Of a DNA stretch of 12,689 nt, positions 1 through 7,986 are shown in pieces. The stretch is from NCBI GenBank assembly GCA_016930435.1, contig JAFGGQ010000155.1, forward strand, positions 1-12,689, read 5' to 3'. The notes under the pieces are model-generated. The model was not told the DNA's origin. It saw only the letters and a list, made by a program, of their open reading frames with translations, and did not search any database. The translations under genes were made by a program, and so were the position numbers. Each line of letters begins with the position of its first letter. Position 1 is the first letter of the stretch. The stretch comes from a bacterium (GTDB lineage Bacteria; UBP14; UBA6098; JAFGQG01).

Positions 1-1
1 G

Positions 2-91
2 GTGATTCAGCCTGGCATAAAATTGAACCAGTTTAAGCAGCATTACGAACCTATTTTGCACATTCCGGCCATTGAAGAGGAGGAAGAATAG
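2..91 (+). CDS. C-terminal end of an upstream gene, probably murF (partial)
   Basis: Reading frame 2 is open from the window edge to a TAG at 89-91, giving 29 codons and ending in the acidic tail PAIEEEEE. The stop shares one base with the GTG start of mraY, the tight spacing seen elsewhere in this operon. By dcw gene order the gene before mraY is usually murF, whose product (UDP-MurNAc-tripeptide:D-Ala-D-Ala ligase) makes the pentapeptide precursor used by MraY. The visible residues contain no diagnostic MurF motif, so the name rests on position alone. An alternative is frame 1, which stops at 34-36 after GDSAWHKIEPV and would leave a 54-base gap. An open run of 29 codons can occur by chance, so confidence is moderate at best. 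Confidence 0.42.
   Translation: MIQPGIKLNQFKQHYEPILHIPAIEEEEE
77..83 (+). promoter_or_regulatory. Shine-Dalgarno site fixing the GTG start of mraY
   Basis: GAGGAGG lies 7 bases before the GTG at 91. It decides for this GTG, because no ATG in this frame gives a full-length MraY N-terminus. The same purine bases also code for the Glu-rich tail of the preceding reading frame. Confidence 0.75.
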
Positions 92-1176
92 TGTTTTACC
101 ATTTACTATATCCTTTAAGGGACCAATGGATACTATTCAATCTTTTCCGGTATATAACTTTTCGGATTGCGGGTGCTGCGGTCACATCCCTGTTTCTCTG
201 CTTTATGCTGGGCAAACCTCTTATCCGTTGGCTTCAAGCAAAAAGGATAACTTCCCGTATTCGAGAGGATGTCCCCGACCGGCATCAGGAAAAGAAGGGC
301 ACTCCTACTATGGGAGGACTGATTATCCTGATCTCATTTATTCCTTCTGTATTGCTGTGGGCCGACCTGAGCAGCAAGTATGTCTGGTTGACCATTCTGG
401 CAACGCTTTGGATGGGAGTAATGGGGATCATAGATGACTACCAGAAGGATTTCAAGGGCTCTTCCAAAGGTGTACTTGCCAGGCATAAGATACTTAGCCA
501 GATTGGGCTGGGACTCCTGATCGGGGTTGCCCTTTACATCTTCCCACCAGCAAAAGAATTAAGGGCATTTACGGAAGTTCTCTTTTTCAAGCAGTTTCTG
601 ATCAACATGGGAATATTCTATATACCTTTCAGCGCGTTAGTTATCACAGCTTCATCAAATGCAATTAATCTGACAGATGGTCTGGACGGGCTTTCCATTG
701 GGTTAGTTTCCATAAGTGTCGCTGCTTTTGCGGTTTTGAGTTATATTTCGGGCCGGGCGGACTTCAGTCAGTATTTGAATGTACTCTATTTGCCTGGAAG
801 CGGTGAACTTGCTATTTTTTGCGGGGCCCTGGGAGGCGCCGGACTGGGATTTCTCTGGTTCAACACCCATCCTGCTATGATATTTATGGGAGATACAGGA
901 GCTCTTTCTCTGGGAGCTGCACTGGGTGTAATTGCCATCCTCCTGAAAAAGGAATTCGTGCTTCTAATCATTGGCGGTGTTTTTGTTATAGAGACCCTCT
1001 CGGTTATTATCCAAATAATCTCCTTTAAACTATTTGGTAAAAGGGTCTTTAAAATGGCACCACTGCACCATCATTTCGAACTCTGCGGATGGCATGAATC
1101 ACAGATCGTGGTCCGTTTCTGGATAATTGGTTTTTTATTCGCCTTATTTGCCCTGAGCACCCTTAAGTTGAGGTAA
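91..1176 (+). CDS. mraY: Phospho-MurNAc-pentapeptide transferase MraY
   Basis: MraY transfers phospho-MurNAc-pentapeptide from UDP to undecaprenyl phosphate at the inner face of the membrane, making lipid I. The protein has 361 residues, close to the E. coli length, with about ten hydrophobic segments. Visible landmarks are YPLRD and FRYITFR at the N-terminus, KGTPTMGG at 69-76, the Asp pair D115-D116 in IIDDYQKD, NLTDGLDGL near 193-201, MGDTGA with D268, and the HHH loop in APLHHHFE at 323-330. The three conserved aspartates match the Mg/nucleotide site of the family (D115, D116 and D267 in E. coli). The GTG start is set by a strong upstream ribosome site and by the family's usual N-terminus. 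The gene follows the probable murF end with a one-base overlap and lies one base before murD. The identification is firm. Confidence 0.98.
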   Translation: MFYHLLYPLRDQWILFNLFRYITFRIAGAAVTSLFLCFMLGKPLIRWLQAKRITSRIREDVPDRHQEKKGTPTMGGLIILISFIPSVLLWADLSSKYVWLTILATLWMGVMGIIDDYQKDFKGSSKGVLARHKILSQIGLGLLIGVALYIFPPAKELRAFTEVLFFKQFLINMGIFYIPFSALVITASSNAINLTDGLDGLSIGLVSISVAAFAVLSYISGRADFSQYLNVLYLPGSGELAIFCGALGGAGLGFLWFNTHPAMIFMGDTGALSLGAALGVIAILLKKEFVLLIIGGVFVIETLSVIIQIISFKLFGKRVFKMAPLHHHFELCGWHESQIVVRFWIIGFLFALFALSTLKLR

Positions 1177-1177
1177 T

Positions 1178-2575
1178 ATGATTGCTAAGGATTATAGTTT
1201 TACTGGAAAGAAAGTGGGGATACTGGGATTGGCCCGTTCCGGTTTATCCGCAGCAAGGTTAATGTTGAAAGCCGGCGCCTATCCTTTTGTCAGCGACTAC
1301 TCGAAAAGCGAGGAGGTTATACAAAACGGCTATATCCTCAATGAACTTTCCATTCCTTTTGAAGTGGGAGGACATACTCCACGCCTGTACCAAGACCAGG
1401 AATTGATAATTATCAGTCCCGGGATTCCCCAAAAAAGCCCAATCGTCGAAGAGATAAAAAAACATAGACCGGATCTCCCGTTACTATCCGAACTTGAGGC
1501 GGCTTTTTATTTCAATCGGGGCCGCATAATCGCCATTACCGGCTCTAATGGCAAGAGTACGACCGTTGCCCTTACCGGGAAAATACTTGCCGATGCCGGT
1601 ATTAAAACGTTTGTAGGGGGCAATATCGGAATACCATTCTCCTCATTTGTCCAAAATACGACCCCGGATTGCATCGTAGTCCTGGAAATCTCCAGTTTCC
1701 AATTGGATAATATCATCAATTTTTATCCCTGGATCGCCATGATTCTGAACCTCACTCCGGATCACCTCAACCGATACGAGGATCTGGAGCATTATTACTC
1801 ATCTAAAGAACGCATATTCATGAATCAAGGAAACGAAGATTACCTCATTTTGAATTATGATGATCCGGAGATCCAAGCACGGATAAAAACAGCAATACCC
1901 CGGACAATATATTTCAGCAGATTAAGAAGTTTGAACCGGGGGGCTTTTATCGATAATGATAAAATATACATTCAGCTTGGAGAGGGCTCACCTGAAGCTG
2001 TAATGGGTATCCACGAACCGGGGCTGAAGGGTCCCCACAATCTTTGGAATATACTTGCCGCTCTGACCGCTGCCACCCTTGTTGGGGTAAAGGTTGAATC
2101 AGCTGCAAGGACTATTCAGGATTTCAAGGGTATCGAGCATCGTCTGGAAAATGTCGGGAGTATCGGGCAGGTCAAGTTCATTAACGATTCCAAAGCTACC
2201 AATGTGGATTCGGTCTATTATGCGCTACAGAGCTATAAGGAAAAACTGGTATTGATCCTTGGCGGACAGGACAAGGGAGGTGATTTCAGCCGTTTAAAAC
2301 CCCTTATTGAAAAAAGGGTTAATAGCATTATCCTTCTTGGTGAAGCCAGCGAGAAGATCGCCCAAATTCTTCACCGGGCTGCTCCTATTCGTTTTTCCCG
2401 AAGCATGAAAGAAGCTGTAGAAATGGCTTATGAACTGGCTTATCCGGACCGGATCGTATTGCTTTCACCGGGTTGTGCATCTTTCGACATGTATCGCAAT
2501 TTTGAGGAAAGGGGCAAGGATTTTAAGAATAGTGTTGAACGTTTAGCCAATAAAAAGGTTGTTGAGCATGTTTAA
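1178..2575 (+). CDS. murD: UDP-MurNAc-L-alanine:D-glutamate ligase MurD
   Basis: MurD is the cytoplasmic ATP-dependent ligase that adds D-glutamate to UDP-MurNAc-L-Ala. The 465-residue product shows all three Mur domains. The N-terminal UDP-binding fold has GILGLARSG at 14-22. The central ATPase has the P-loop TGSNGKST at 121-128, then EISSFQLDN near 170 and NLTPDHLNRY at 191-200. K210 in SSKERI sits where E. coli MurD has its carbamylated lysine. The C-terminal domain has HRLENV at 321-326, NDSKATN at 336-342, GGQDKG near 362 and LLSPGCASFD at 428-437. The ATG follows the mraY stop by one base, with GAGG at 1170-1173 as a closely placed ribosome site inside the mraY end. The product is slightly longer than E. 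coli MurD (438), mostly through small insertions. The identification is firm. Confidence 0.97.
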   Translation: MIAKDYSFTGKKVGILGLARSGLSAARLMLKAGAYPFVSDYSKSEEVIQNGYILNELSIPFEVGGHTPRLYQDQELIIISPGIPQKSPIVEEIKKHRPDLPLLSELEAAFYFNRGRIIAITGSNGKSTTVALTGKILADAGIKTFVGGNIGIPFSSFVQNTTPDCIVVLEISSFQLDNIINFYPWIAMILNLTPDHLNRYEDLEHYYSSKERIFMNQGNEDYLILNYDDPEIQARIKTAIPRTIYFSRLRSLNRGAFIDNDKIYIQLGEGSPEAVMGIHEPGLKGPHNLWNILAALTAATLVGVKVESAARTIQDFKGIEHRLENVGSIGQVKFINDSKATNVDSVYYALQSYKEKLVLILGGQDKGGDFSRLKPLIEKRVNSIILLGEASEKIAQILHRAAPIRFSRSMKEAVEMAYELAYPDRIVLLSPGCASFDMYRNFEERGKDFKNSVERLANKKVVEHV

Positions 2576-3839
2576 GAGGAAGCCTGACAATATTCTGCTT
2601 ATTACCGCGCTGGCCTTGGTTTCATTGGGGATCATCATGATCTTCAGTGCCAGTTCGGCAAAGGCTTCACTGGAAATCGGAAACCCTTATTATTTCCTGA
2701 AAAATACATTAATCCGGGTCTTTATCGGTTTGGTGGGCATGTATTTTGCTTATCGTCTTGATTACAAAGCTTACAAGATAATCATTCCCTATATGCTCGG
2801 TTTTGGGATAGTGCTATTAGCGATTACCCTGAGCCCCGTGCTGGCTGGCCGGGGGGCGGTCAAAGGAGCCCAGCGCTGGATCAGCATTATGAATATCGAT
2901 TTTCAACCTGCAGAATATATTAAACTTATCCTTGTTATATTCCTGGCAGTCTATATATCAGCCGTAAAGGACCGGATCAAATCATTCACTAAAGGCTTGC
3001 TCCCTATCTTTTTGCCGGTGGCAATCATTCTTGCACTTATTATAAAGCAGCCCAATTACTCCGCAGTGATCGGGATATCCATAATCGTATTTTTCATGGT
3101 CATTATCGGCGGCGCTGACCTCCGTCACATTCTCGCTATAACCGTTATCGAAGGACTGATCGTTCTGGTTTTCCTGGTCGGTTCGGAGCATAGCTACGAA
3201 CGTCTGGCAAGCTACATGGGAGAGGGCGACCCTCTGAATGAGACCTATCAGACCAATCAAGCCCTTATAGCGCTTGGTTCCGGCTCTGCATTCGGGTTGG
3301 GAATAGGGGAAAGCAAACAAAAGCTCTTTTATCTGCCGGAAGCTCATACCGACTTTATACTGGCCATTATTGGAGAGGAATTCGGGTTTATCGGGACGCT
3401 TGCGGTGATGTTAGGATTTCTGATATTAACCTGGCGGGGAATCAAGATCGCACTGAGGGCTAATGATCCATTAGGTTTTCTCCTGGCTTCCGGGATAACC
3501 TCATTAATATTCCTGCATTTTGTGATTAATGTGGGAGTGGTAACCGCCCTTCTGCCCACTACCGGCATTCCATTGCCCTTTATGAGTTATGGAGGCTCCT
3601 CACTGCTCTTTACCTTAATAGGAATAGGCATTTTATTGAACATTTCCACTCAGCTAAAGATCAACATTGAGGATTCTATTCCGCTTGAAAAATATGACAG
3701 ATTTCATATACACCATGAATTAAAGAAACCATTCAGGGAGAAGCTGAAAAATGCTTTCAACCAGGGATTTCGAAGAGAAGAAAATGAAATACATACTCGC
3801 TGGCGGGGGAACCGGTGGGCACCTGGTCCCGGCGATTAG
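2568..3839 (+). CDS. ftsW: Septal peptidoglycan glycosyltransferase FtsW (SEDS family)
   Basis: FtsW is the SEDS polymerase that, with its class B penicillin-binding protein partner, builds septal glycan from lipid II. The 423-residue product is polytopic, with about ten hydrophobic segments. It carries FSASS near 26, GAQRWI at 100-105, FQPAEYIKL at 112-120, LPEAHTDFILAIIGEE at 256-271 (D262 is the conserved residue before the late helices) and TTGIPLPFMSYGGSS at 331-345. ATG 2568 is chosen because AAAAAGG at 2552-2558 precedes it and the protein then starts MFKRKPDN; an earlier in-frame TTG at 2559 would add three residues. The start lies inside murD with an 8-base overlap. Position 163 is Asn (QPNYS) where many FtsW and RodA proteins have Asp. 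A charged cytoplasmic tail of about 55 residues follows the last helix, and its final codons overlap murG. Confidence 0.95.
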   Translation: MFKRKPDNILLITALALVSLGIIMIFSASSAKASLEIGNPYYFLKNTLIRVFIGLVGMYFAYRLDYKAYKIIIPYMLGFGIVLLAITLSPVLAGRGAVKGAQRWISIMNIDFQPAEYIKLILVIFLAVYISAVKDRIKSFTKGLLPIFLPVAIILALIIKQPNYSAVIGISIIVFFMVIIGGADLRHILAITVIEGLIVLVFLVGSEHSYERLASYMGEGDPLNETYQTNQALIALGSGSAFGLGIGESKQKLFYLPEAHTDFILAIIGEEFGFIGTLAVMLGFLILTWRGIKIALRANDPLGFLLASGITSLIFLHFVINVGVVTALLPTTGIPLPFMSYGGSSLLFTLIGIGILLNISTQLKINIEDSIPLEKYDRFHIHHELKKPFREKLKNAFNQGFRREENEIHTRWRGNRWAPGPGD

Positions 3840-4902
3840 CCTGGCCAATGAGATCAGGAAGCAGGATCGGGAAGCCCACATAATATTTATCTGCGATAAG
3901 GATAGAATGGGAAAAGAGCTTATAGAAAAGAAGGGATTTAAAGCAAATGTAATTGAAGTGTACCCCTTGTTCCGGAGCTTTAAATTTAAAACCCTGAAGA
4001 GTATGTTAAGCATGGTAATCGCCCTCTTTCAATCGCTTTCGATTATCCGGAATTTCCAGCCGGATATAGTTGTCGGTACCGGGGGCTATGTAAGCGGACC
4101 AGTTATCCTGGGAGCCTTCTTAATGGGGGTACCAACCGCTATTCAGGAACAGAACAGCATACCCGGACTGACGAGCCGGGCTTTATCCCTTCTGGCGCAA
4201 AGGATTTACCTGGGCTTTCCTCAGGCGGCCCTTAAACTGCACCGAAAAAACCGGATCGAGTTTACCGGGAATCCCATTGATCACCGCGAGCCTGAGCGCG
4301 ACCGAAAACAAATATTGAGTGATTTAGATTTCGACGGCGATGCTTTCACCTTGCTGGTTACCGGAGGCAGTCAGGGCGCCCGGTCCCTTAACCAGGCTTT
4401 ATCAGGAGCGCTCACCCGGGGCCTGTTAGAAGAAAATATACAGGTTATATGGCAAACCGGGAAGCTGGACTACGGTACTTACCGGAATATAAGCAGTAAG
4501 GTACGGAACCGCTCTGTAACACGGCCATTTTTTGATAACATGAATGATTATTTCAGCATTGCGGACCTGGTAGTCTGCCGTGCTGGTGCATTGACCCTAT
4601 CGGAGATCGCTGCCTGGGGATTACCAGCCATACTGGTGCCATATCCTTACGCAACGGCCAATCACCAATACTGGAATGCTCGGTACTATTCGGATAAGGG
4701 ACATGCAATCCTGGTTGAGGACAGTGAACTAACCGATGAAAAATTAGCGTACTTAATAAATGCCATCATAAATGATCCAGGGCGCAGGGAGTCCATGGGG
4801 CAGGGGATCTTAGAGCTTTCCAGTCCGGGGGCCTGTAAGGCCATTATTAAATCCCTGATGAATCTGGCTAAAACTAAAAAAACTCCGGGAAAACATGTTT
4901 AG
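3784..4902 (+). CDS. murG: Lipid II-forming UDP-GlcNAc transferase MurG
   Basis: MurG adds GlcNAc to lipid I on the cytoplasmic face of the membrane, making lipid II for export and for use by FtsW. The 372-residue product is a GT-B glycosyltransferase. The first Rossmann domain begins MKYILAGGGTGGH (glycine loop at 7-13) and includes VGTGGYVSGP and IQEQNSIPGLTSR. The second has LLVTGGSQGARSLNQ, CRAGALTLSEIAAWGLPA and VPYPYATANHQYWNA, matching the UDP-GlcNAc site. The start is ATG 3784, since the family begins a few residues before the glycine loop. An in-frame ATG at 3751 would add eleven residues that do not look like MurG. The purine-rich GAAGAG at 3772-3777 can serve as a ribosome site. 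The chosen start overlaps the ftsW end by 56 bases. Confidence 0.96.
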   Translation: MKYILAGGGTGGHLVPAISLANEIRKQDREAHIIFICDKDRMGKELIEKKGFKANVIEVYPLFRSFKFKTLKSMLSMVIALFQSLSIIRNFQPDIVVGTGGYVSGPVILGAFLMGVPTAIQEQNSIPGLTSRALSLLAQRIYLGFPQAALKLHRKNRIEFTGNPIDHREPERDRKQILSDLDFDGDAFTLLVTGGSQGARSLNQALSGALTRGLLEENIQVIWQTGKLDYGTYRNISSKVRNRSVTRPFFDNMNDYFSIADLVVCRAGALTLSEIAAWGLPAILVPYPYATANHQYWNARYYSDKGHAILVEDSELTDEKLAYLINAIINDPGRRESMGQGILELSSPGACKAIIKSLMNLAKTKKTPGKHV

Positions 4903-6307
4903 AAAGGTAAAAAAATTGCATTTTGTGGGTATTGGCGGCAGCGGAATGTCCGGTATCGCCGAGATACTATTGAATATGGGATACGAGGTATCCGGGTCAG
5001 ACTTGCGTTTATACTCGGTAACTCAGCATTTAGAAAGGCTTGGCGCCACCATCTATCAGGGCCACCGGGCAGATAATGTGGGGGATGTGGATGTCGTCGT
5101 AATTTCATCGGCGGTGAGGGGTGACAATGTCGAAATATTGACCGCCGCGGAAAAGAATATCCCCATTATCCGACGGGCAGAGATGCTGGCAGAACTGATG
5201 AGGATGAAATTCGGGATCGCCGTTGCGGGGACTCACGGAAAAAGTACCACATCCTCCCTGATCGGTGAAATATTGGAGAAGGGGCACCTGGATCCCACTA
5301 TTATCGTTGGAGGCAAGGTGGTGAACCTGAAATCAAGTGCCCGGTTAGGAACCAGTGAATATCTTGTGGTGGAAGCGGACGAATTCGATCGCTCATTCCT
5401 CAAACTAGCGCCTACCATTGCCGTAACCACTAATCTGGAGCCTGAACACATGGAGTGTTACTCGGATCTGGATGATTTAAAGAAGGCTTTTGTTGAATTC
5501 ATGAACAAGGTACCCTTTTTTGGAGCAGTTATCATTTGCCTTGATGAGGCGAATCTTCAGGAGATCATTCCGGAGATCGACCGCAGGATAATCACCTATG
5601 GATTATCAACGCAGGCGGATCTGAGGGCAACCAGGATCAGTTTTGAGGGTAACAGCAGCACTTTCGAGGTTGAAGCCAGGGGTAAAAACCTGGGGCCGGT
5701 GTTCATACGACTGCTTGGACTGCACAATGTGAAAAATTCCCTGGCAGCCATCGCTACCGGATTGGAACTGGGCATCCCCTTCGAACTTATCAAACAGGCC
5801 CTGGCTGAATTTTCAGGGGTCTATCGGCGCTTTCAGATCAAAGGCGAAGCGGCCGGCATTATGGTAGTTGATGACTTTGCGCACCACCCTACCGAAGTGA
5901 AAGCCACACTGCAAGCGACGAAATTGGGATATAACCGCAGAGTAGTGGTCATCTTCCAGCCTCATCTCTATTCACGAACCCAGGCCTTTCATCAGGAATT
6001 CGGCAAGGCCCTGCTCTACGCCGATATTGCGGTGGTTACTGATGTTTACCCGTCACGTGAAGACCCCATCGAAGGCGTGAACGGCAGCTTGATCGTCGGG
6101 GCAGCAAAAAACTTCGGGCACCGAAACGCACTATACGTAGAAAATAAGGATAATGTGCTGGATAAAATAATTCCAATCCTGAAAGAAGGTGATATGGTTG
6201 TTACCATGGGAGCCGGCAACATCTATAAGATCGGAGAGCAACTCCTGGAAGTCCTTGCAAAGTCCAAAGAAGATCAGGAGAATCATAACTTAACTTTCGA
6301 GCTTTAA
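4895..6307 (+). CDS. murC: UDP-MurNAc:L-alanine ligase MurC
   Basis: MurC is the cytoplasmic ATP-dependent ligase that adds the first amino acid, L-Ala, to UDP-MurNAc. The 470 residues match the usual length. They show VGIGGSGMSGIAE at 11-23 (UDP-binding domain), SSAV at 71-74, the P-loop AGTHGKST at 111-118, EADEFDRSF at 160-168 and TNLEPEHMECY at 179-189. Further on are LLGLHNVKNSLAA near 273-285, YRRFQIKGE at 310-318, DDFAHHPTEV at 326-335, FQPHLYSRT at 354-362 and VTDVYPSREDP at 381-391. The ATG lies 8 bases inside murG. The upstream site is weak (GGGA at 4887-4890), so translation probably depends on ribosomes finishing murG. Product and substrate link it to MurB before it in the pathway and MurD after it. 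Confidence 0.97.
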   Translation: MFRKVKKLHFVGIGGSGMSGIAEILLNMGYEVSGSDLRLYSVTQHLERLGATIYQGHRADNVGDVDVVVISSAVRGDNVEILTAAEKNIPIIRRAEMLAELMRMKFGIAVAGTHGKSTTSSLIGEILEKGHLDPTIIVGGKVVNLKSSARLGTSEYLVVEADEFDRSFLKLAPTIAVTTNLEPEHMECYSDLDDLKKAFVEFMNKVPFFGAVIICLDEANLQEIIPEIDRRIITYGLSTQADLRATRISFEGNSSTFEVEARGKNLGPVFIRLLGLHNVKNSLAAIATGLELGIPFELIKQALAEFSGVYRRFQIKGEAAGIMVVDDFAHHPTEVKATLQATKLGYNRRVVVIFQPHLYSRTQAFHQEFGKALLYADIAVVTDVYPSREDPIEGVNGSLIVGAAKNFGHRNALYVENKDNVLDKIIPILKEGDMVVTMGAGNIYKIGEQLLEVLAKSKEDQENHNLTFEL

Positions 6308-6311
6308 TACA

Positions 6312-7211
6312 ATGAGAAATGTTATATCAAATATTAGTAAGATTGTCAAGAATACAAAATTCAATGAGGTGATAGCCCCATACACATATTTCAAGATAGG
6401 CGGGTGCGTTAAGGCATTGACTATTCCGCAAGACGATCTTGAATTAAAAAAGCTGCTGGAATTTTTGGAGGAGCATTCTCAATCATTCTTTGTATTGGGT
6501 GCAGGAACAAACTTACTGGTCTCGGACAGGGGTTATAATGGTGTAGTGATCAAACTGGGAAAGGAATTTGATTTTATTGATGTGGAAGAAAACCGTTTGA
6601 GGGTGGGTGCTTTGACCATGTTAAGCGATCTTTTGAGCAGGAGCTTAGCCGAGTCCTTGAGCGGATTGGAATACTCATGGGGAATACCGGGAACTGTAGG
6701 AGGGGCAATAAAGATGAATGCGGGTGCCTGGGAATTCAGTTTCTCCCAGTTAGTCCAGAGCATCGTTGGCTACAAATCGGATGGGACCAAAGTTAAATAC
6801 CATCCTCATGCTGGGGATTGGGATTACCGTGTATTCCATCCTATTTTAATAACTGTTTTTACTGAAGCGGAGCTGGAATTTAAAGAAGCGGATCCGGATG
6901 AAATGGGTAAATTGGTCTCCGAGGTTCAGGCATACCGCAGAGGGACTCAGCCATTGGAATACCCCAGCGCAGGCTGTGTCTTTAAAAACCCTGAAAACAT
7001 AAGTGCTGGTGAACTGATCGACAAGATGGGGTTTAAGGGCACCTGCATAGGGGGCGCTCAAATTTCGACCAAACATGCTAATTTCATCATCAATACCGGC
7101 AATGCGCGTGCGGAGGAAGTACTTCAGTTGATCGAACTGATCCAGGAAAAAGCCTGGAAAGAACATAGCATTAAACTGGAAACAGAGATCATTAAACTGG
7201 GGGTTTTTTAA
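6312..7211 (+). CDS. murB: UDP-N-acetylenolpyruvoylglucosamine reductase MurB, type II
   Basis: MurB reduces UDP-GlcNAc-enolpyruvate to UDP-MurNAc using FAD and NADPH, supplying the substrate of MurC. At 299 residues it has the short type II form. The FAD domain has YTYFKIGG at 24-31, VLGAGTNLLVSD at 61-72 and WGIPGTVGGAIKMNAGA at 123-139. Y172-R173 in DWDYRVF aligns with the conserved active-site Arg, in a segment that looks a little shorter than usual and lacks the common Ser of YRxS. RRGTQP at 209-214 and PSAGCVFKNP at 218-227 follow. C222 takes the place of the proton-donating Ser (S229 in E. coli). LETEI near 289-293 holds the late catalytic Glu (E292). The ATG is 4 bases after the murC stop with no clear Shine-Dalgarno site, so coupling to murC is likely. 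Confidence 0.95.
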   Translation: MRNVISNISKIVKNTKFNEVIAPYTYFKIGGCVKALTIPQDDLELKKLLEFLEEHSQSFFVLGAGTNLLVSDRGYNGVVIKLGKEFDFIDVEENRLRVGALTMLSDLLSRSLAESLSGLEYSWGIPGTVGGAIKMNAGAWEFSFSQLVQSIVGYKSDGTKVKYHPHAGDWDYRVFHPILITVFTEAELEFKEADPDEMGKLVSEVQAYRRGTQPLEYPSAGCVFKNPENISAGELIDKMGFKGTCIGGAQISTKHANFIINTGNARAEEVLQLIELIQEKAWKEHSIKLETEIIKLGVF

Positions 7212-7217
7212 AGGCTC

Positions 7218-7958
7218 ATGAAAGGTAAATCTTTAAAAATAGGTCTAATAGTAATACCACTTGTTATATTGGTAAGCATTATAGGGGCTGGAATATACCT
7301 CACCCTTTCACCCAGGTTTTCTATTTCAGAAATACAAATCGTGGGAAATAACATGATAACCGACCATGAGATACTGGTGAAGATACCATTGCTCAGGGAA
7401 AACATCTTTTTTATTCACAGAAGTTATTATGAATCGTTGATAATGGAGATCCCGCGGATAAAACATGTTCGTTTAAAGCGTCATTATCCGGATCTTTTGG
7501 TGGTGTATATCAAAGAGAAGCAACCCGCAGTACTTCTCAATTTCCAGGAGATTTACGGTCTGACCGAGGATTGTGAGCCTATTCCTATGGAGCAGCCCAA
7601 TCTGATTCCAAATCTCCCGGTGATTAGCGGTATAGACCCGGGAACCGATCTGATCCCTTATCAGCCTTTGCAATCCGAGAATTTAGCAGTGGGTATGGCC
7701 TTCCTGGCGGCTTTAAGGCAGGAAAGGAGCTCGGCAATAGATATGATATCGGAAATCGATGTCTCCACCCCTGAAAGCTTAAAGATATACCTGATGAGCG
7801 ATGGATTGGAGGTTTGTCTGGGCTCCGGCTCATATCAGGAGAAGATCGAGAATTTGATGTTGGTTCTCAACAATTTGAAATCGGAACGTGAACTTGTAAG
7901 GCGTATAAACTTATCGTACGACCATTGCGCCGTTTTGACTTATAACCGGAAATTTTAA
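7218..7958 (+). CDS. ftsQ: Cell division protein FtsQ (DivIB)
   Basis: FtsQ is a bitopic inner-membrane protein that, with FtsB and FtsL, recruits and regulates the septal synthase. The 246-residue product has a short basic N-terminus (MKGKSLK), one membrane helix at about 8-30, and then a POTRA domain at about 34-104 (FSISEIQIVGNN to YIKEKQPAVLL). The beta domain follows, including GLTEDCEPIP at 114-123 and LPVISGID at 133-140. This family is weakly conserved, so the call rests on architecture, the POTRA pattern and position before ftsA and ftsZ. The ATG is 6 bases after the murB stop. The only nearby purine motif, AAAGG at 7210-7214, is unusually close (3 bases), which suggests coupled translation. 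Confidence 0.92.
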   Translation: MKGKSLKIGLIVIPLVILVSIIGAGIYLTLSPRFSISEIQIVGNNMITDHEILVKIPLLRENIFFIHRSYYESLIMEIPRIKHVRLKRHYPDLLVVYIKEKQPAVLLNFQEIYGLTEDCEPIPMEQPNLIPNLPVISGIDPGTDLIPYQPLQSENLAVGMAFLAALRQERSSAIDMISEIDVSTPESLKIYLMSDGLEVCLGSGSYQEKIENLMLVLNNLKSERELVRRINLSYDHCAVLTYNRKF

Positions 7959-7972
7959 TGGTTTACATATAA

Positions 7973-7983
7973 AAGAGGTGATC
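7973..7983 (+). promoter_or_regulatory. Strong Shine-Dalgarno site of ftsA
   Basis: AAGAGGTGATC is nearly complementary to the full 16S rRNA tail and lies just before ATG 7987. It makes the GTG at 7978, which falls inside the site, an implausible start, so FtsA is taken to begin MGEIIGSLD. Confidence 0.8.
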
Positions 7984-7986
7984 AAT

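Noticed and set aside
72-437. Plus-strand reading frame of 121 codons over the start of mraY
   Set aside because: It is fully overlapped by mraY in another frame, has no recognisable domain and no better start; a shadow frame.
2982-3347. Minus-strand frame of 121 codons inside ftsW
   Set aside because: It is antisense to conserved FtsW sequence, with low-complexity repeats such as GLIGLIGLI arising from the opposite strand; no family resemblance.
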